NCBI RefSeq assembly: GCF_002845985.1
Contig: NZ_PDFK01000001.1
Span: 992,001 to 1,056,000 of the forward strand
Direction: 5' to 3'
DNA from: Lysinibacillus fusiformis
GTDB lineage: Bacteria > Bacillota > Bacilli > Bacillales_A > Planococcaceae
DNA: 64,000 nt
Shown here: positions 18,098-27,921 of the stretch, piece by piece
How the letters are laid out: each line of letters begins with the position of its first letter
Position numbering within the stretch: position 1 is the first letter of the stretch
The notes under the pieces: model-generated
Told to the model about the DNA's origin: nothing
Seen by the model: the letters and a program-made list of their open reading frames with translations, nothing else
Databases searched by the model: none
Translations under genes and position numbers: made by a program

Positions 18098-20011
18098 TTA
18101 TTGTTTCTTATAATATTGCAAAATACCATTGTAAATAGATTCTGCAAATAATTTAACGTATTGATCATTCGTCATTTTATTGTGATCCTCTGTATTCGTT
18201 AAGAATCCTAGCTCCACTAAAATAGATGGAATGACCATGTTACGAATGACGTAGTATTGCTCTTGCTTCACACCACGGTTTTTCATATTTAAATTGTTAA
18301 CAATTTGGTTATTCACAAATGTAGCTAAATCGATGTCCTCTTGATACATATCTCCTGTAGATATTGCATAATATGTTTCAGTACCCTGTGCTGACGCATT
18401 GGCAGCAGAGTTAACATGGACACTAACGAAAATCTCACCATAGTTTGCTTGTGTAAAATCTACACGATCTTGTAATGATGGATACGTATCACCAGTACGT
18501 GTCATATAAACTTTTGCACCAGCATTCTCTAGTAATTGCTTAACTTGTGTGCTGACTTTTAATGTAATGCTTTTTTCAGAAACAGAACCTTTTACAGTAC
18601 CTGGATCTTTACCACCGTGACCTGGGTCTAGGATGATAATACGATTTTGTAAAGGCTTAGCTGTTTGATTTAATAGTTTTAAATAGGATTTATGAACATA
18701 TCCTGTTTGACCATTATAGGTGATTTCTGCCCAATAACCATTAATGCTATTAACTTGGACATACTCTCCCTTGTTCAGCTTAAATAGCACTGGCGAAGTT
18801 GAGTTACCTTGACTACGCACATTTAGGTTAGCAACCGTTACCTTACCTAATACATCTCCAGAAGCTGGTGGTGGTGTTGGATCCGGATTAGGTTTTACTT
18901 CTCCAGTAGCATCCGTAGTACTGTTTGCTACAATATAACCTGGCAAACCATTTACTTGTGTTAAATAATAGCCACCTATTGTTTTGTAAACTGGTAGTTT
19001 TTCGTTGGCTTTAACTGATGAAATTACTTTTGCGGAAGATGTTGGCTTCACATATAAGTTTACAGCACCATTTGTCGTAACTTCTTTTTCGACTGCTCCT
19101 AGCTCATTGCCATCTGCATCTAAAAATTCAGTGTATTGCTTAAAAACATAGGCAAATGCACCTTTATAAGTTACCTTTAACCAATTGCCTTCAACTGCAT
19201 ATACTGATAATTTACCGCCTGTATTGACTTTACCTACGATGTTAGTACTAGAAGAGGAATCCTTTGATTTACGGATGTTTAACCCCTCTGTAGTAACTTT
19301 TACTAAGCCAATCACTTGTGATGTATCTGGCACTTGTACACCTTTTACAGGTAATTCTAAGCGATATTTTTCACTTTTTGCACGTGCAACGAATAAAGAA
19401 AATTGTGAACGTGTTACAGTACTATTTGGTAAATACTTATCACCCGTTCCGTTCGTAATACCATTATAATAGATGGTATTAATGTATTTCACATATTCAT
19501 GTGTAATCGCTACGTCCGTAAATGGTGAGTCAATTCCCTCATACTCACTAGTATCTAAATTGAATGCCTTTGTTAATACATAACTCATTTCTCCACGAGT
19601 TAGAGGCTTATTTGGTAGGAATTCACCTTTTATATTTTTGTCGAAAAATCCTAATTGGACAGCACGCTCTATGTAACCTGACATTTCAGTGCCTACTGTA
19701 ACATCTGAAAAGCTTGATTTATTAACAACTAATGGTTTGTTACCTGAAGCAACTACAACCATCTTAGCAGCTTGTCCTCTTGTTACATTGTTATTTGGGC
19801 CAAATACTCTTTTACCATTGACAAAGTATCCTTGAATAACACCTAAACTTACTAAATAATTGATTTCTTCATAGGCTGGGTGTGTTTTAGTGACATCTTC
19901 AAATGTTATATTTGAATTGGTAGCTGCACTGACACTTGCACTATGTATCGTAAACATAGAAGCCGAAATCAATAAGACGCACAAGATAAGACTAATTTTT
20001 TTGATGTTCAA
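18098..20011 (-). CDS. SLH-anchored N-acetylmuramoyl-L-alanine amidase (Amidase_3)
   Basis: 637 residues. A signal peptide precedes three SLH domains (to about residue 215; NNNVTRGQAAKMVVVASG, NKPLTRGEMSYVLTKAF, NSTVTRSQFSLFVARAK). Three SH3-like domains follow (GLVKVTTEGLNIRKSKDSS; EVTTNGAVNLYVKPTSS; GKVTVANLNVRSQGNST), with a proline-rich spacer before the third. The C-terminal amidase_3 domain has zinc ligands in LDPGHGGKDPG, the Glu in SEKSITL and the His in FVSVHVNSA, and the catalytic Glu in LVELGFLTN, so it looks active. It cleaves the bond between MurNAc and L-Ala. The start is TTG at 20011, nine bases from GGGAGG; no ATG serves better. It is convergent with the preceding glucosaminidase, giving a complementary pair of wall hydrolases. 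Confidence 0.93.
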   Translation of the reverse strand: MNIKKISLILCVLLISASMFTIHSASVSAATNSNITFEDVTKTHPAYEEINYLVSLGVIQGYFVNGKRVFGPNNNVTRGQAAKMVVVASGNKPLVVNKSSFSDVTVGTEMSGYIERAVQLGFFDKNIKGEFLPNKPLTRGEMSYVLTKAFNLDTSEYEGIDSPFTDVAITHEYVKYINTIYYNGITNGTGDKYLPNSTVTRSQFSLFVARAKSEKYRLELPVKGVQVPDTSQVIGLVKVTTEGLNIRKSKDSSSSTNIVGKVNTGGKLSVYAVEGNWLKVTYKGAFAYVFKQYTEFLDADGNELGAVEKEVTTNGAVNLYVKPTSSAKVISSVKANEKLPVYKTIGGYYLTQVNGLPGYIVANSTTDATGEVKPNPDPTPPPASGDVLGKVTVANLNVRSQGNSTSPVLFKLNKGEYVQVNSINGYWAEITYNGQTGYVHKSYLKLLNQTAKPLQNRIIILDPGHGGKDPGTVKGSVSEKSITLKVSTQVKQLLENAGAKVYMTRTGDTYPSLQDRVDFTQANYGEIFVSVHVNSAANASAQGTETYYAISTGDMYQEDIDLATFVNNQIVNNLNMKNRGVKQEQYYVIRNMVIPSILVELGFLTNTEDHNKMTNDQYVKLFAESIYNGILQYYKKQ

Positions 20012-20140
20012 TGTCTTATTTCCTCCCTTCTTGTTCTCTTAACGTGTCCATTTTAACAAAATTAGCTAAATAATGCATCAGACAATAGAACTGTTAAAAT
20101 TTAATTTTCCAAGTCACACCCTTTCCTACAAAATTATCAT

Positions 20141-20175
20141 AAAAATAGAAGAGTCTGCGATTGCAAACCCTTCTT
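20141..20175 (-). terminator. Terminator of the NlpC/P60-SLH gene
   Basis: On the minus strand GAAGAAGGGTTTGC pairs with GCAGACTCTTCT across AATC, then ATTTTTAT. Confidence 0.75.
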
Positions 20176-20244
20176 CCATTATACGCTATTCAAAAGATCA
20201 ATTCTTGCAATCTATAACACAATTAAAGTGTTAACTTTATGAAC

Positions 20245-21156
20245 TTATTGTTGAATTCGTTTGATAAATACTTTTAGTTGGTCGATTTTAAGTAACTCAT
20301 CTGAACCGAAGCTACCTTCTCCATCGCCATTTGTAATACCATTTGATGCTAAAGTCGAAATATATCCATTAGCCCAGCTATTTTGAGGTACATCGCTAAA
20401 TGCTACACTTCCACCATTGTTTTCAAGGCCAAATGCTACCACTAATACTTTAGCAATTTGTGCGCGTGTAATTGGTGAAGACGGGTTGAATTTACCATTC
20501 GCATCGCCTTCAAAGATGCCTAGTTTTGCCACAGCTGCGATTGCACCTGCATGGGCATTGGATGGTTTTACGTCTACAAAACCAGCATTTGTATCAGATG
20601 TATCTAAGTTCAAAGCTTTCGCAATTTGGACAGCTACCTCTGCGCGAGAAGCATATACTGAAAAGTCAATTGCTGCTTGTTTAACTTCTGCTTGCTGTTG
20701 TGTATCAAATGTCGCAACGCGTTTAGCACCTACATAACGAGAGCTCCAATAGTATGGATCATTCACACTTGAATAACTTACGCCTTGACCAGTTTGAGAG
20801 TGGATCATTTTACCGTCACCTATGTATATAGCCACATGTGAAATACCACTACCACTTGTATTGAAAAATAGTAAATCGCCAACTTGCAAATCGCTTTTCG
20901 CTACTGCAGTACCTTGTTGATACTGTGAGCCAGATGTGCGATTTAATTGAATGCCTAAATCTGAAAATACTTTAGAAGTAAAGCCAGAGCAATCAAAACC
21001 ACTTGTTGTTGTACCGCCGTATTTATATGGAATACCTACGTATTTAGAAGCTGTATCAGTTACATCTGCTTTAGTCGCTGCCTCAGCAGTGTTTATATGA
21101 GCTGTTGAAAATAACATAAAAGATGCAAAAATCGGTAATAACCATTTCTTATTCAT
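20245..21156 (-). CDS. NlpC/P60 endopeptidase with C-terminal SLH domains
   Basis: 303 residues, signal peptide ending near NTAEAAT. The N-terminal NlpC/P60 domain (about 30-145) has Cys in GFDCSGFTSKVF, His in SGISHVAIYIG and the third residue around KMIHSQTG, so the catalytic triad is present. The C-terminal half carries SLH domains (YASRAEVAVQIAKALNLD, GKFNPSSPITRAQIAKVLVVAFG, and a weaker third, GEGSFGSDELLKIDQL, lacking the usual TR). The order is the reverse of the neighbouring SLH enzymes. It would cut stem peptides while held on the secondary polymer. The ATG follows GAGGGGT at a rather long spacing. It forms a minus-strand row with the amidase and the CAP protein, each with its own terminator. 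Confidence 0.92.
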   Translation of the reverse strand: MNKKWLLPIFASFMLFSTAHINTAEAATKADVTDTASKYVGIPYKYGGTTTSGFDCSGFTSKVFSDLGIQLNRTSGSQYQQGTAVAKSDLQVGDLLFFNTSGSGISHVAIYIGDGKMIHSQTGQGVSYSSVNDPYYWSSRYVGAKRVATFDTQQQAEVKQAAIDFSVYASRAEVAVQIAKALNLDTSDTNAGFVDVKPSNAHAGAIAAVAKLGIFEGDANGKFNPSSPITRAQIAKVLVVAFGLENNGGSVAFSDVPQNSWANGYISTLASNGITNGDGEGSFGSDELLKIDQLKVFIKRIQQ

Positions 21157-21253
21157 ACTTTTGTTATACCCCTCTCAAAACTTTTTTGCCTATACATAGA
21201 CTATCACAAAAAAAGCGATTGTTATTTTTCAATTGTGTAACGGTTTTAGACAG

Positions 21254-21299
21254 CAAAAAAACGCTGTAATACCAACGTTTGGTGGTATTTCCAGCGTTC
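21254..21299 (-). terminator. Terminator of the SLH-CAP gene
   Basis: AACGCTG and CAGCGTT close a long stem that also pairs AATACCACC with GGTATT; on the minus strand it is followed by TTTTTTT. Confidence 0.85.
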
Positions 21300-21377
21300 A
21301 AAAGGAAATTTTTTTATCGTATTTTGGATCTTTCGTAACATTCCTGTAATATTAGAGACTCTTTGTTACACAACAAC

Positions 21378-22445
21378 TTATTGACTAGAGAACATTTGAA
21401 CCCAATAGTAATTTCCTTTGATGTCCTGTGCTATCGCAACACCTGTATTTGTATAATGTTCTTTTAAAATATTCTCTCGATGACTAGTGGAAGCCATCCA
21501 CGCCTTTACAGCAATTTCAGGTGTTTTTATATTTCTGGCAATATTCTCGCCAAAGCTTGTGTAATCGTAATCAAATAATGTCGCTAAATCCCAAGGTGCA
21601 CCATAAAATGGAGAAACATGTTCAAAATAATGGCGATTCACCATGTCCTGTGCTTTGATAATCGCGATTTGTGTCAGCTCTGGATCATAGACAACCGTTT
21701 CTAGCTTATTCTTTTTTCTTTCCACATTGATTAATTCAATGACCTTTTTAGACCATTCTGTAGAAAGGTTTTTTGTTGGGATATATTGCTTCGCTAAATA
21801 ATCATAGGCTACTTCCAGCTTCTTTATCTTTTGCTGAAAATTTATGCTGCGCTCAACAAAAACAGCAAACTGTGCACGCGTCACCAATTGGTCCGGTGCA
21901 AAATGTTTTGTATCCACTCCACTAACAATGCCTATATCTGCTAAGGATTCGATATAGTCCTTTGCCCAATGTGTGCTAGCAATATCTGCAAACTGGCTGT
22001 TGTTTTTGCTATCTACTTTAAACTGATAGGCAAGTGTTAGCATTTTCGCTACCTGCATTCGCTTCAAAGGCTCTTCTGGATGAAATTCATCACCTTTTTG
22101 AATAACACCTAGCTGAACGAGCTGACAAATTTCCTTGTAATATGGATGTGTTGCAGGAACATCCTTAAATTTTGCGGAATTCGCAATGTCTACATTTACC
22201 TGGAGAGAACGAGCAATGGTAGCGGCAGCCTCAGCCCTCGTAATAGCTTGCTCAGGCTTAAATGTATGATCGTTATATGTAGTCATATATTGTTTAGTGA
22301 GCATATGTTGAATGGAAGCATTTGCCCAATATGAACTAGTCACATCTACAGCTTTTGCAGATGCAGCTTCTACCTGACTTGAATTAGTTAAACTTCCTAT
22401 GGTTGCAGCTATTGAAAGGACCACTATACAAAGTATTTTTTTCAA
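21378..22445 (-). CDS. SLH-anchored CAP (SCP/YkwD-like) protein
   Basis: 355 residues. A signal peptide is followed by three SLH domains up to about residue 210 (HTFKPEQAITRAEAAATIARSL, EEPLKRMQVAKMLTLAYQ, DQLVTRAQFAVFVERS). After a charged helix, a CAP domain of about 125 residues follows, resembling YkwD: VIELINVERKKNKL, IAIIKAQDMVNRHYFEHVSP, FGENIA, STSHRENILKEHYTNTGVAIA. The two conserved His residues of the CAP cavity are present. Function in bacteria is poorly defined; binding or cleavage of an extracellular ligand is possible. The start is TTG at 22445, nicely spaced after GAGGAGGTAG. Confidence 0.92.
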   Translation of the reverse strand: MKKILCIVVLSIAATIGSLTNSSQVEAASAKAVDVTSSYWANASIQHMLTKQYMTTYNDHTFKPEQAITRAEAAATIARSLQVNVDIANSAKFKDVPATHPYYKEICQLVQLGVIQKGDEFHPEEPLKRMQVAKMLTLAYQFKVDSKNNSQFADIASTHWAKDYIESLADIGIVSGVDTKHFAPDQLVTRAQFAVFVERSINFQQKIKKLEVAYDYLAKQYIPTKNLSTEWSKKVIELINVERKKNKLETVVYDPELTQIAIIKAQDMVNRHYFEHVSPFYGAPWDLATLFDYDYTSFGENIARNIKTPEIAVKAWMASTSHRENILKEHYTNTGVAIAQDIKGNYYWVQMFSSQ

Positions 22446-22588
22446 CAGGGCTACCTCCTCACTCTGTCAAATGAATATGTATCCATGATGCAATAAAAAT
22501 AAGTAAGCACATTATAAGATACGAATTTCATCTGATATAGTTTCACTTTTTTGGAAATTTATAAGTAGAACCATTATTTTCTCGTTAT

Positions 22589-22631
22589 AAAAGGAGTTTT
22601 CCCGCAATCTTCATTGGGGAAACTCCTTTTT
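22589..22631. terminator. Terminator after the giant repeat protein gene
   Basis: AAAAGGAGTTTTCCC and GGGGAAACTCCTTTTT, a stem with A/T tracts usable on either strand; it serves the minus-strand gene ending at 22639. Confidence 0.88.
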
Positions 22632-22638
22632 CGTCAGA

Positions 22639-25600
22639 CTATTGTATCATTTTTAGATATTCTTCTAAAATGCGGAAATTATAAACTAACCCCTGTTGCT
22701 CAATCGATAAATTACTATAATCTTTTTGAGCAGCTAATACTTTTTTCTCGAAGGATGAGCTTTCTGGATCAATGCCGCCAATGGCTTGGACAACTTTCAA
22801 AACAGCTGCCACATCTTTTTCAGCCTGCTTTAATACATCCTCATTGATGACTTGTCCTCGTACTTTTGAATCCAGCGCTTTATAAGCAGCAACTGCATTA
22901 GCCACATCTTCAATATAGGTTGGCGAGCTTGGTGAAAGTCCTGCTATTAACTCAACCACTTTCTTGACGTCAGCCATGCTTTTCTCTGCCTCTAATAAAA
23001 TAGAGTAGTTGGAAATACGCTGTTTATCTATTGTATTCAAGCTATCATACTCTCTACGCACCGCTTCGATCATACCAAAGTAGAACTTATCCTTCGGATT
23101 CAAGTTAGCAATGCTATTATAAACTTTTATCACGTTGTCTAATGATAGCAATAGCTGGTCGTTATAGACATAGCGTCTTTGATCGGCATTGAGCTTATCA
23201 TAGGCTTTTAAAATCTTTTGATACTGGCTGTTCATATCTTTGGCTGTTAATAGTCGGTCAATATCCTCTACCACAGTAATAACAGGCTTAATTAGCTTCT
23301 CTTGATCTTGTAGCACTCTGTAATTTTGTACAGCTCGCTGCTGATCCTTTGGTAAAGCATTATAAGCCGCACGAATCTCTTGAATACGTTTCACATATTG
23401 CTTTGGATCAACAGATGGTAAGTCATTGATCATCTGCATTACATTCCCAGCACCTAAAATACTAGACTCAGCTGCTTGCAATAAATAATAGTTTGTCACA
23501 TATTGCTGCAAATCAGCAGGCAGTGCATCGTACAATGAACGGGCTCGTGATGTATCCTGAAGGAATGTACTATTAGAAGATTTTAGTTTGCTAATCAATT
23601 CCATCACATTAGAAACGGGCTCAAACTTTAAGAGTATATCAATATTATCAATATATTTCTTCTGATCCTTTGATAGTTTGTCATAGGCCTTACGTGCGGC
23701 GTTAAACTTACTAACAAAGTTTTGCGCTTCTGGATCTAGTTCATTAATTTGAACCATCACACTTAAAATCGGCTTAACCGCTTTTTCACGTGTTGTTAAA
23801 TCTTTAATATTTGTCACTAATTTCTTTTGATTCGATGACAGCTTATCATAGGCTACTCGTGCATTCATCAGCTTCGTTAAATAGTCTGCATCTTGTTCTT
23901 CTGTTAAATTAATAAGCTCAATCACGCTCTGCGCTAAGCCCTGTTCATTTTCTGCTGCCACCAGAGCATCATAGTTGATGATAGCTTGTTGTTTCGCTTC
24001 AGGTAGTGAATCGTAAAGCTCACGAGCTGTTTTCATATCCTGATAGAATGTTTTACTCGTTGGCTTTAATGAAGCAATAAGACCAATCAAAGAAGCTACA
24101 TCCTCAACTGCTGTCAGATTATCATAGTTCGTCACTCGTTTTTGTGATACTGTATCAAGCGCATTATAGGCTTTGCGTGCAGCAAGTACCTTTTTCGTAT
24201 AATCCTTACTTGTTGGGTTTAAGGCATCAATCATTTGAATAACCTTTACTACAGCCTTATTGTTTTTTTCATACGCACTTAACGTTTTGTACTCTTCCAC
24301 CAGCTTTTTAACATTTTTATCCATCGCCTTATATTCTGCAGCTAGGTCGGCTACCTTTTTGACAAATGTGTCAGGATTCTCATTCGCCAATGCTGCGACA
24401 TGGGCATCAAAGTTTTTGGCTGTATCGATATACCCCTGTGCTTTTATTAGGTCAGCATAATTGACAACCTTTCCTTGAAGTGTTGCATCTGCTAATGCCG
24501 CGTATGCCTCTGTTGCTTTTGTTACATCCACTTTATACGTTTTTTTAGAAGGATTTAAAGCATTAATTTGAACAATGACATCTACAACTGGTACTATATC
24601 TTTTAAATCCTTGTAATTTTTTACATATACTTTATTATTGTCATCTAGCTTTGCATAAGCAGTAAAAGCTGACTTCGCTTTGGAAATATAGCTTTTAGAA
24701 GATGGATCAAGTTTTTCAAAGAGTGAGATGACATTCACAACAGCTTTATGTGATTTTTCAAAATCTGTTAAAACTTTAATGTTCGTTACACGACTTTTTG
24801 CTGCTGATGGTAGTGCATTATAAGCTGAACGGGCATCTAGCATATCCTGTACGAGATTAGATGATGTATTTAAACTGTCGATCTTGCTCATAACATCTGT
24901 TACTGCTGATGCTTCGTTTGTAAGAACTGTTAATTTTTCATTGAGTTTATCTTTGATATTATCAAGCGCTGCTGCATATTCACTGCCCGATGCATCTAAA
25001 GCAGCAACTGCATTTTTCAATGTTGCAAGCTGTGCGTTGTAGTCAGACACAGAAGAATTTAGTGCATTCACTTTTTTCGATACATCCGCATATTTGAAAA
25101 ACAGAGTCAGTTTATTTGTGCCTTGAACTAACGTCTTTTCACTTTCTCCAAGCTTATTGAAAGCAGCCTGTGCAGCTAATGTCTTGCTTTCAAAAGTAGA
25201 AGCTGTTGGATCAATACTATCGATTAATTTATCCACAGTTAAAGACGCGTTATAAACCTTTTCCCACTTCGTTAACTCTGCTAGATTATTAACAATTTTT
25301 TTGACATTTGCCGCATTGATTGTTGTTCCAGATGGTGCTGGAGGAGCATCATAAGCAGTTCGAGCATCTTTAATTGCTTGTACTTTATCTGAAGCACCTG
25401 CAATTGCCAAGATGAGTCCTTCAATCTGTTGTGCAGAAGCAATATTCGCGACCGCTATTTCAAAATCAGCCGCATTCTTTATATATCCCTTTTCTAGGGT
25501 TAATTGATTATCATAAATATCTTTAATTGAAGCTACTTCTGTACGATAAGCAGCATCACTTGATACACGTAGTGCTGAAATTCGCTTGGAAATTTCAGCC

Positions 25601-26640
25601 GCTTTTTTATACTCTTCAAGTATAGAAGCGTTTGTCACCAAATTTTTTGATGCCGTATCAAGGCTGTTATATGCTTTTTCAACAGACGATACCGCACTAA
25701 TGAAATTTGTTGCTGATGTGAATTCAGATGGTTGTTTTGCTTTCAGCTGATTAATACTTAAAATAACTTTTTCTACAGCAGACTGACTCGTTAGAGCGTC
25801 CTTATATTTTTTGAAGGGCGTTACGGAAGCATCGTTTGGATTATAAGCTTCAACCACCTTCTTTTGATCTGCAGTTAAGGTATTATATCCAGTTGTAAAA
25901 CTGTTTAGTGCAGTCGAAATATCTTCAAAATTTGCAGAACTCTCCAATAAATTAACTAAATCCACTAGCTCGCTAGCAATCAATTCAGTAGCTTCTACAT
26001 CCTTACCTAATTTTGATAGTTTTCCAACGTCCAGTCCTTTTTTGCCAAAATACGCATCACGTGCTGCCTTATCATAACCATATTGCAACACCGAGTTACG
26101 CATAGTAGGAGCAATACTACTTGCGTTATTTATAAGCGCTGTATCAACGGCCTGTTTAAATTGAGCTTGTACATATAGATAGGATGTTGTATCTGTTGGT
26201 TCTTTTTCTCCTAAAAATTTAACATATTCGTCATTTACAGCTTCAACTTCTTCAAAAAACGTTTTACTTGAATACAAAATTCCATTAACTTTATTGCCCA
26301 TTCCTTTAAGCTTTGTTAATAGCTCGCGATGTTTTACTACATATTCATACTTCGCTTTTATAATTGCTTTTTCATCAACATTAAAATCTCCAGAATTTTG
26401 TACAACAATGAGATTTCCTTCTGCAATCACCATTTCATCACCTGAAGAATTTTCAGATAACTTACCATATTCTGCAATGAGCTGCTCTCTTGTCGTAGCA
26501 GCTGCTACCGCGTTGGCATAGCCAACTTGCTCTGTCTGTGGTGTCACACGAGTTTGCGCATCATTTTCCTGTGCATTCGCTATAGCCGTAGGTGCAAGTA
26601 AAAGACTTGTTATGACCCCTGCTGTCAATTTTCGATTCAA
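22639..26640 (-). CDS. Giant secreted helical repeat protein (about 20 units of about 54 residues)
   Basis: 1,333 residues from a TTG at 26640, which follows AAGGGTGG and gives a clean signal peptide (NRKLTAGVITSLLLAPTAIANA); the longer frame to 26694 adds an unlikely N-terminus. From about residue 190 the chain is a run of roughly twenty units of about 54 residues. Each begins V-x-x-V-I/M-x-x-I-x-x-L-x-P, continues to A-R-x-A-Y-D/N-x-L-x-x-x-Q-K, and closes with V-x-N-Y-x-x-L-x-x-x-E. The pattern predicts a long chain of alpha-helical bundles. I see no SLH domain, LPxTG motif, transmembrane anchor or enzyme motif. Similar Y-x-x-L...Q-K-x-x-V-x-N units occur in other Firmicutes surface proteins. 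A structural or adhesive role is inference. Confidence 0.85.
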   Translation of the reverse strand: MNRKLTAGVITSLLLAPTAIANAQENDAQTRVTPQTEQVGYANAVAAATTREQLIAEYGKLSENSSGDEMVIAEGNLIVVQNSGDFNVDEKAIIKAKYEYVVKHRELLTKLKGMGNKVNGILYSSKTFFEEVEAVNDEYVKFLGEKEPTDTTSYLYVQAQFKQAVDTALINNASSIAPTMRNSVLQYGYDKAARDAYFGKKGLDVGKLSKLGKDVEATELIASELVDLVNLLESSANFEDISTALNSFTTGYNTLTADQKKVVEAYNPNDASVTPFKKYKDALTSQSAVEKVILSINQLKAKQPSEFTSATNFISAVSSVEKAYNSLDTASKNLVTNASILEEYKKAAEISKRISALRVSSDAAYRTEVASIKDIYDNQLTLEKGYIKNAADFEIAVANIASAQQIEGLILAIAGASDKVQAIKDARTAYDAPPAPSGTTINAANVKKIVNNLAELTKWEKVYNASLTVDKLIDSIDPTASTFESKTLAAQAAFNKLGESEKTLVQGTNKLTLFFKYADVSKKVNALNSSVSDYNAQLATLKNAVAALDASGSEYAAALDNIKDKLNEKLTVLTNEASAVTDVMSKIDSLNTSSNLVQDMLDARSAYNALPSAAKSRVTNIKVLTDFEKSHKAVVNVISLFEKLDPSSKSYISKAKSAFTAYAKLDDNNKVYVKNYKDLKDIVPVVDVIVQINALNPSKKTYKVDVTKATEAYAALADATLQGKVVNYADLIKAQGYIDTAKNFDAHVAALANENPDTFVKKVADLAAEYKAMDKNVKKLVEEYKTLSAYEKNNKAVVKVIQMIDALNPTSKDYTKKVLAARKAYNALDTVSQKRVTNYDNLTAVEDVASLIGLIASLKPTSKTFYQDMKTARELYDSLPEAKQQAIINYDALVAAENEQGLAQSVIELINLTEEQDADYLTKLMNARVAYDKLSSNQKKLVTNIKDLTTREKAVKPILSVMVQINELDPEAQNFVSKFNAARKAYDKLSKDQKKYIDNIDILLKFEPVSNVMELISKLKSSNSTFLQDTSRARSLYDALPADLQQYVTNYYLLQAAESSILGAGNVMQMINDLPSVDPKQYVKRIQEIRAAYNALPKDQQRAVQNYRVLQDQEKLIKPVITVVEDIDRLLTAKDMNSQYQKILKAYDKLNADQRRYVYNDQLLLSLDNVIKVYNSIANLNPKDKFYFGMIEAVRREYDSLNTIDKQRISNYSILLEAEKSMADVKKVVELIAGLSPSSPTYIEDVANAVAAYKALDSKVRGQVINEDVLKQAEKDVAAVLKVVQAIGGIDPESSSFEKKVLAAQKDYSNLSIEQQGLVYNFRILEEYLKMIQ

Positions 26641-26771
26641 TCGAACCACCCTTTCATCTTTTATGTATGGGAAAATGATTATGTTCATTTTCAATTATCT
26701 TGATTCAGAATTTATCCCCTTCCACTATACAGAGTTAAATTCTTGTTTTACTTTTTTCATCGATTAATTAA

Positions 26772-26945
26772 ATGCCCACCGAAATAAGGGAACACCGTCT
26801 AAATGTGCCACGTCTTGTAGTAATGAAGGTCTGTGACCAGCATCAAGTAGCCCCAATACCTCTGGCGGATGTCACAGATTTTGAAATAAAACGTTTCGAG
26901 CAAGCTCGAAAAAATCCGGACGTAATTACAGCAAAGTGTAATTGA
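26772..26945 (+). CDS. Possible 57-residue small protein, unassigned
   Basis: An ATG frame of 57 codons ending in TGA lies in the 580-bp gap between the divergent repeat-protein gene and the membrane-protein operon. The predicted chain starts MPTEIREHRLNVPRLVVMKV and contains PLADVTDFE and FEQARKNPD, with balanced amino-acid use unlike random AT-rich sequence; the block is also visibly richer in GC than its flanks. I see no ribosome site, so it may be the remnant of a longer gene or a dispersed repeat. I do not recognise a function. The rest of the gap (26946-27243) holds only AT-rich sequence and imperfect CATATGA/TCATATG inverted copies at 27128 and 27170. Confidence 0.35.
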   Translation: MPTEIREHRLNVPRLVVMKVCDQHQVAPIPLADVTDFEIKRFEQARKNPDVITAKCN

Positions 26946-27243
26946 TAATCATTACTTTAGTATCGGTATAAATATCATGTTTTCAAGACATTCTAGTATA
27001 TTTACAAAATTATGAGTATCAAAAATAATTTTTCAAATTTACTAGCTAGAAAAACAGGAAGTTATTTCAATTATACTATACAATAGATTTATGTGATGTT
27101 TACATCAACCGACATGTAGTGACGGCATATGATTTTTTCTACGAAATTAATGAAAAAAAACAGCTAATTTCATATGTCATAATCTTTTTACAAGGTGTAT
27201 ACTACAACTTTGAAATCCTATTTTGGAAGAAAGGACGCTGTTT

Positions 27244-27921
27244 ATGTTTTACCATTATAAGTTCTGGCATAGCTTAAAAAATCCTGCCTACTTTACAAAC
27301 ATAGTAGAGGAAGGTGAGGTCATCGGATATAAGAAACGCGTATTATCAGTGTTTATTTTATTTATCCTGTTGTATACTGTACGCGAATATTGGGGAATGG
27401 GGACGGAAAATTTAACGACCCTATTCGCAATGGATCAACAAAATGATTATTTTGTAGCACGCGTACTTTCCATGCTCGGTGCTGTATTATGGGCAATCGT
27501 CTATTTTTGCTTCCATTATTATGGGGTTACCTATCTATTACATCTATTAACGGACATTCCTTACTCTTGGATTAAAAAAGTCCAGCTTTATGTTGTTGCC
27601 TTCTTATTAATCGAAAAAGCAATTCTCTTTGCTGTTTTCTACGCAGTAGGCTATACAACAATGTTTTCATTCTTCTCATTAGCTCCAGCTGCCCTACAGG
27701 TGATTGAAACAGATTTCGTCTTATTTAGCATCAACCAATTGACAGTAACGACCGTTTTAATCATTATTGTGCAGTATCTATTCCTATCTAAATGGGAGGA
27801 AGCAGCTAGTAGAAAAATATTAGTAGTCAAATTGATTGGTGTACAACTATTTATGGCCTTATTTGTTGGGATGATTAGTGTGCTACCAATAAAAGAATGG
27901 ATTGCTAGGGGGTTAGGATGA
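27244..27921 (+). CDS. Polytopic membrane protein, Yip1-like, unknown function
   Basis: 225 residues from the ATG at 27244, which follows AAAGGA; the frame is open back to a TTG at 27223. About five hydrophobic segments can be seen (VLSVFILFILLYTV, VLSMLGAVLWAIVYF, LYVVAFLLIEKAILFAVF, LTVTTVLIIIVQYLF, and the last before PIKEWIARGL). The arrangement is reminiscent of Yip1-type membrane proteins, but I do not recognise a named family. The stop overlaps the start of the next gene by four bases, so it is translationally coupled to the HlyD-like protein and the two probably form one complex. Confidence 0.7.
   Translation: MFYHYKFWHSLKNPAYFTNIVEEGEVIGYKKRVLSVFILFILLYTVREYWGMGTENLTTLFAMDQQNDYFVARVLSMLGAVLWAIVYFCFHYYGVTYLLHLLTDIPYSWIKKVQLYVVAFLLIEKAILFAVFYAVGYTTMFSFFSLAPAALQVIETDFVLFSINQLTVTTVLIIIVQYLFLSKWEEAASRKILVVKLIGVQLFMALFVGMISVLPIKEWIARGLG

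Noticed and set aside
26760..26950. Riboswitch-like GC-richer block
   Set aside because: No known aptamer signature (c-di-GMP, T-box, cobalamin, SAM) could be recognised and no adjacent gene start fits; treated as a possible small ORF.
26936..26960. Fur-box-like TGATAATCATTA
   Set aside because: Only one half-site is good and no iron gene is adjacent.
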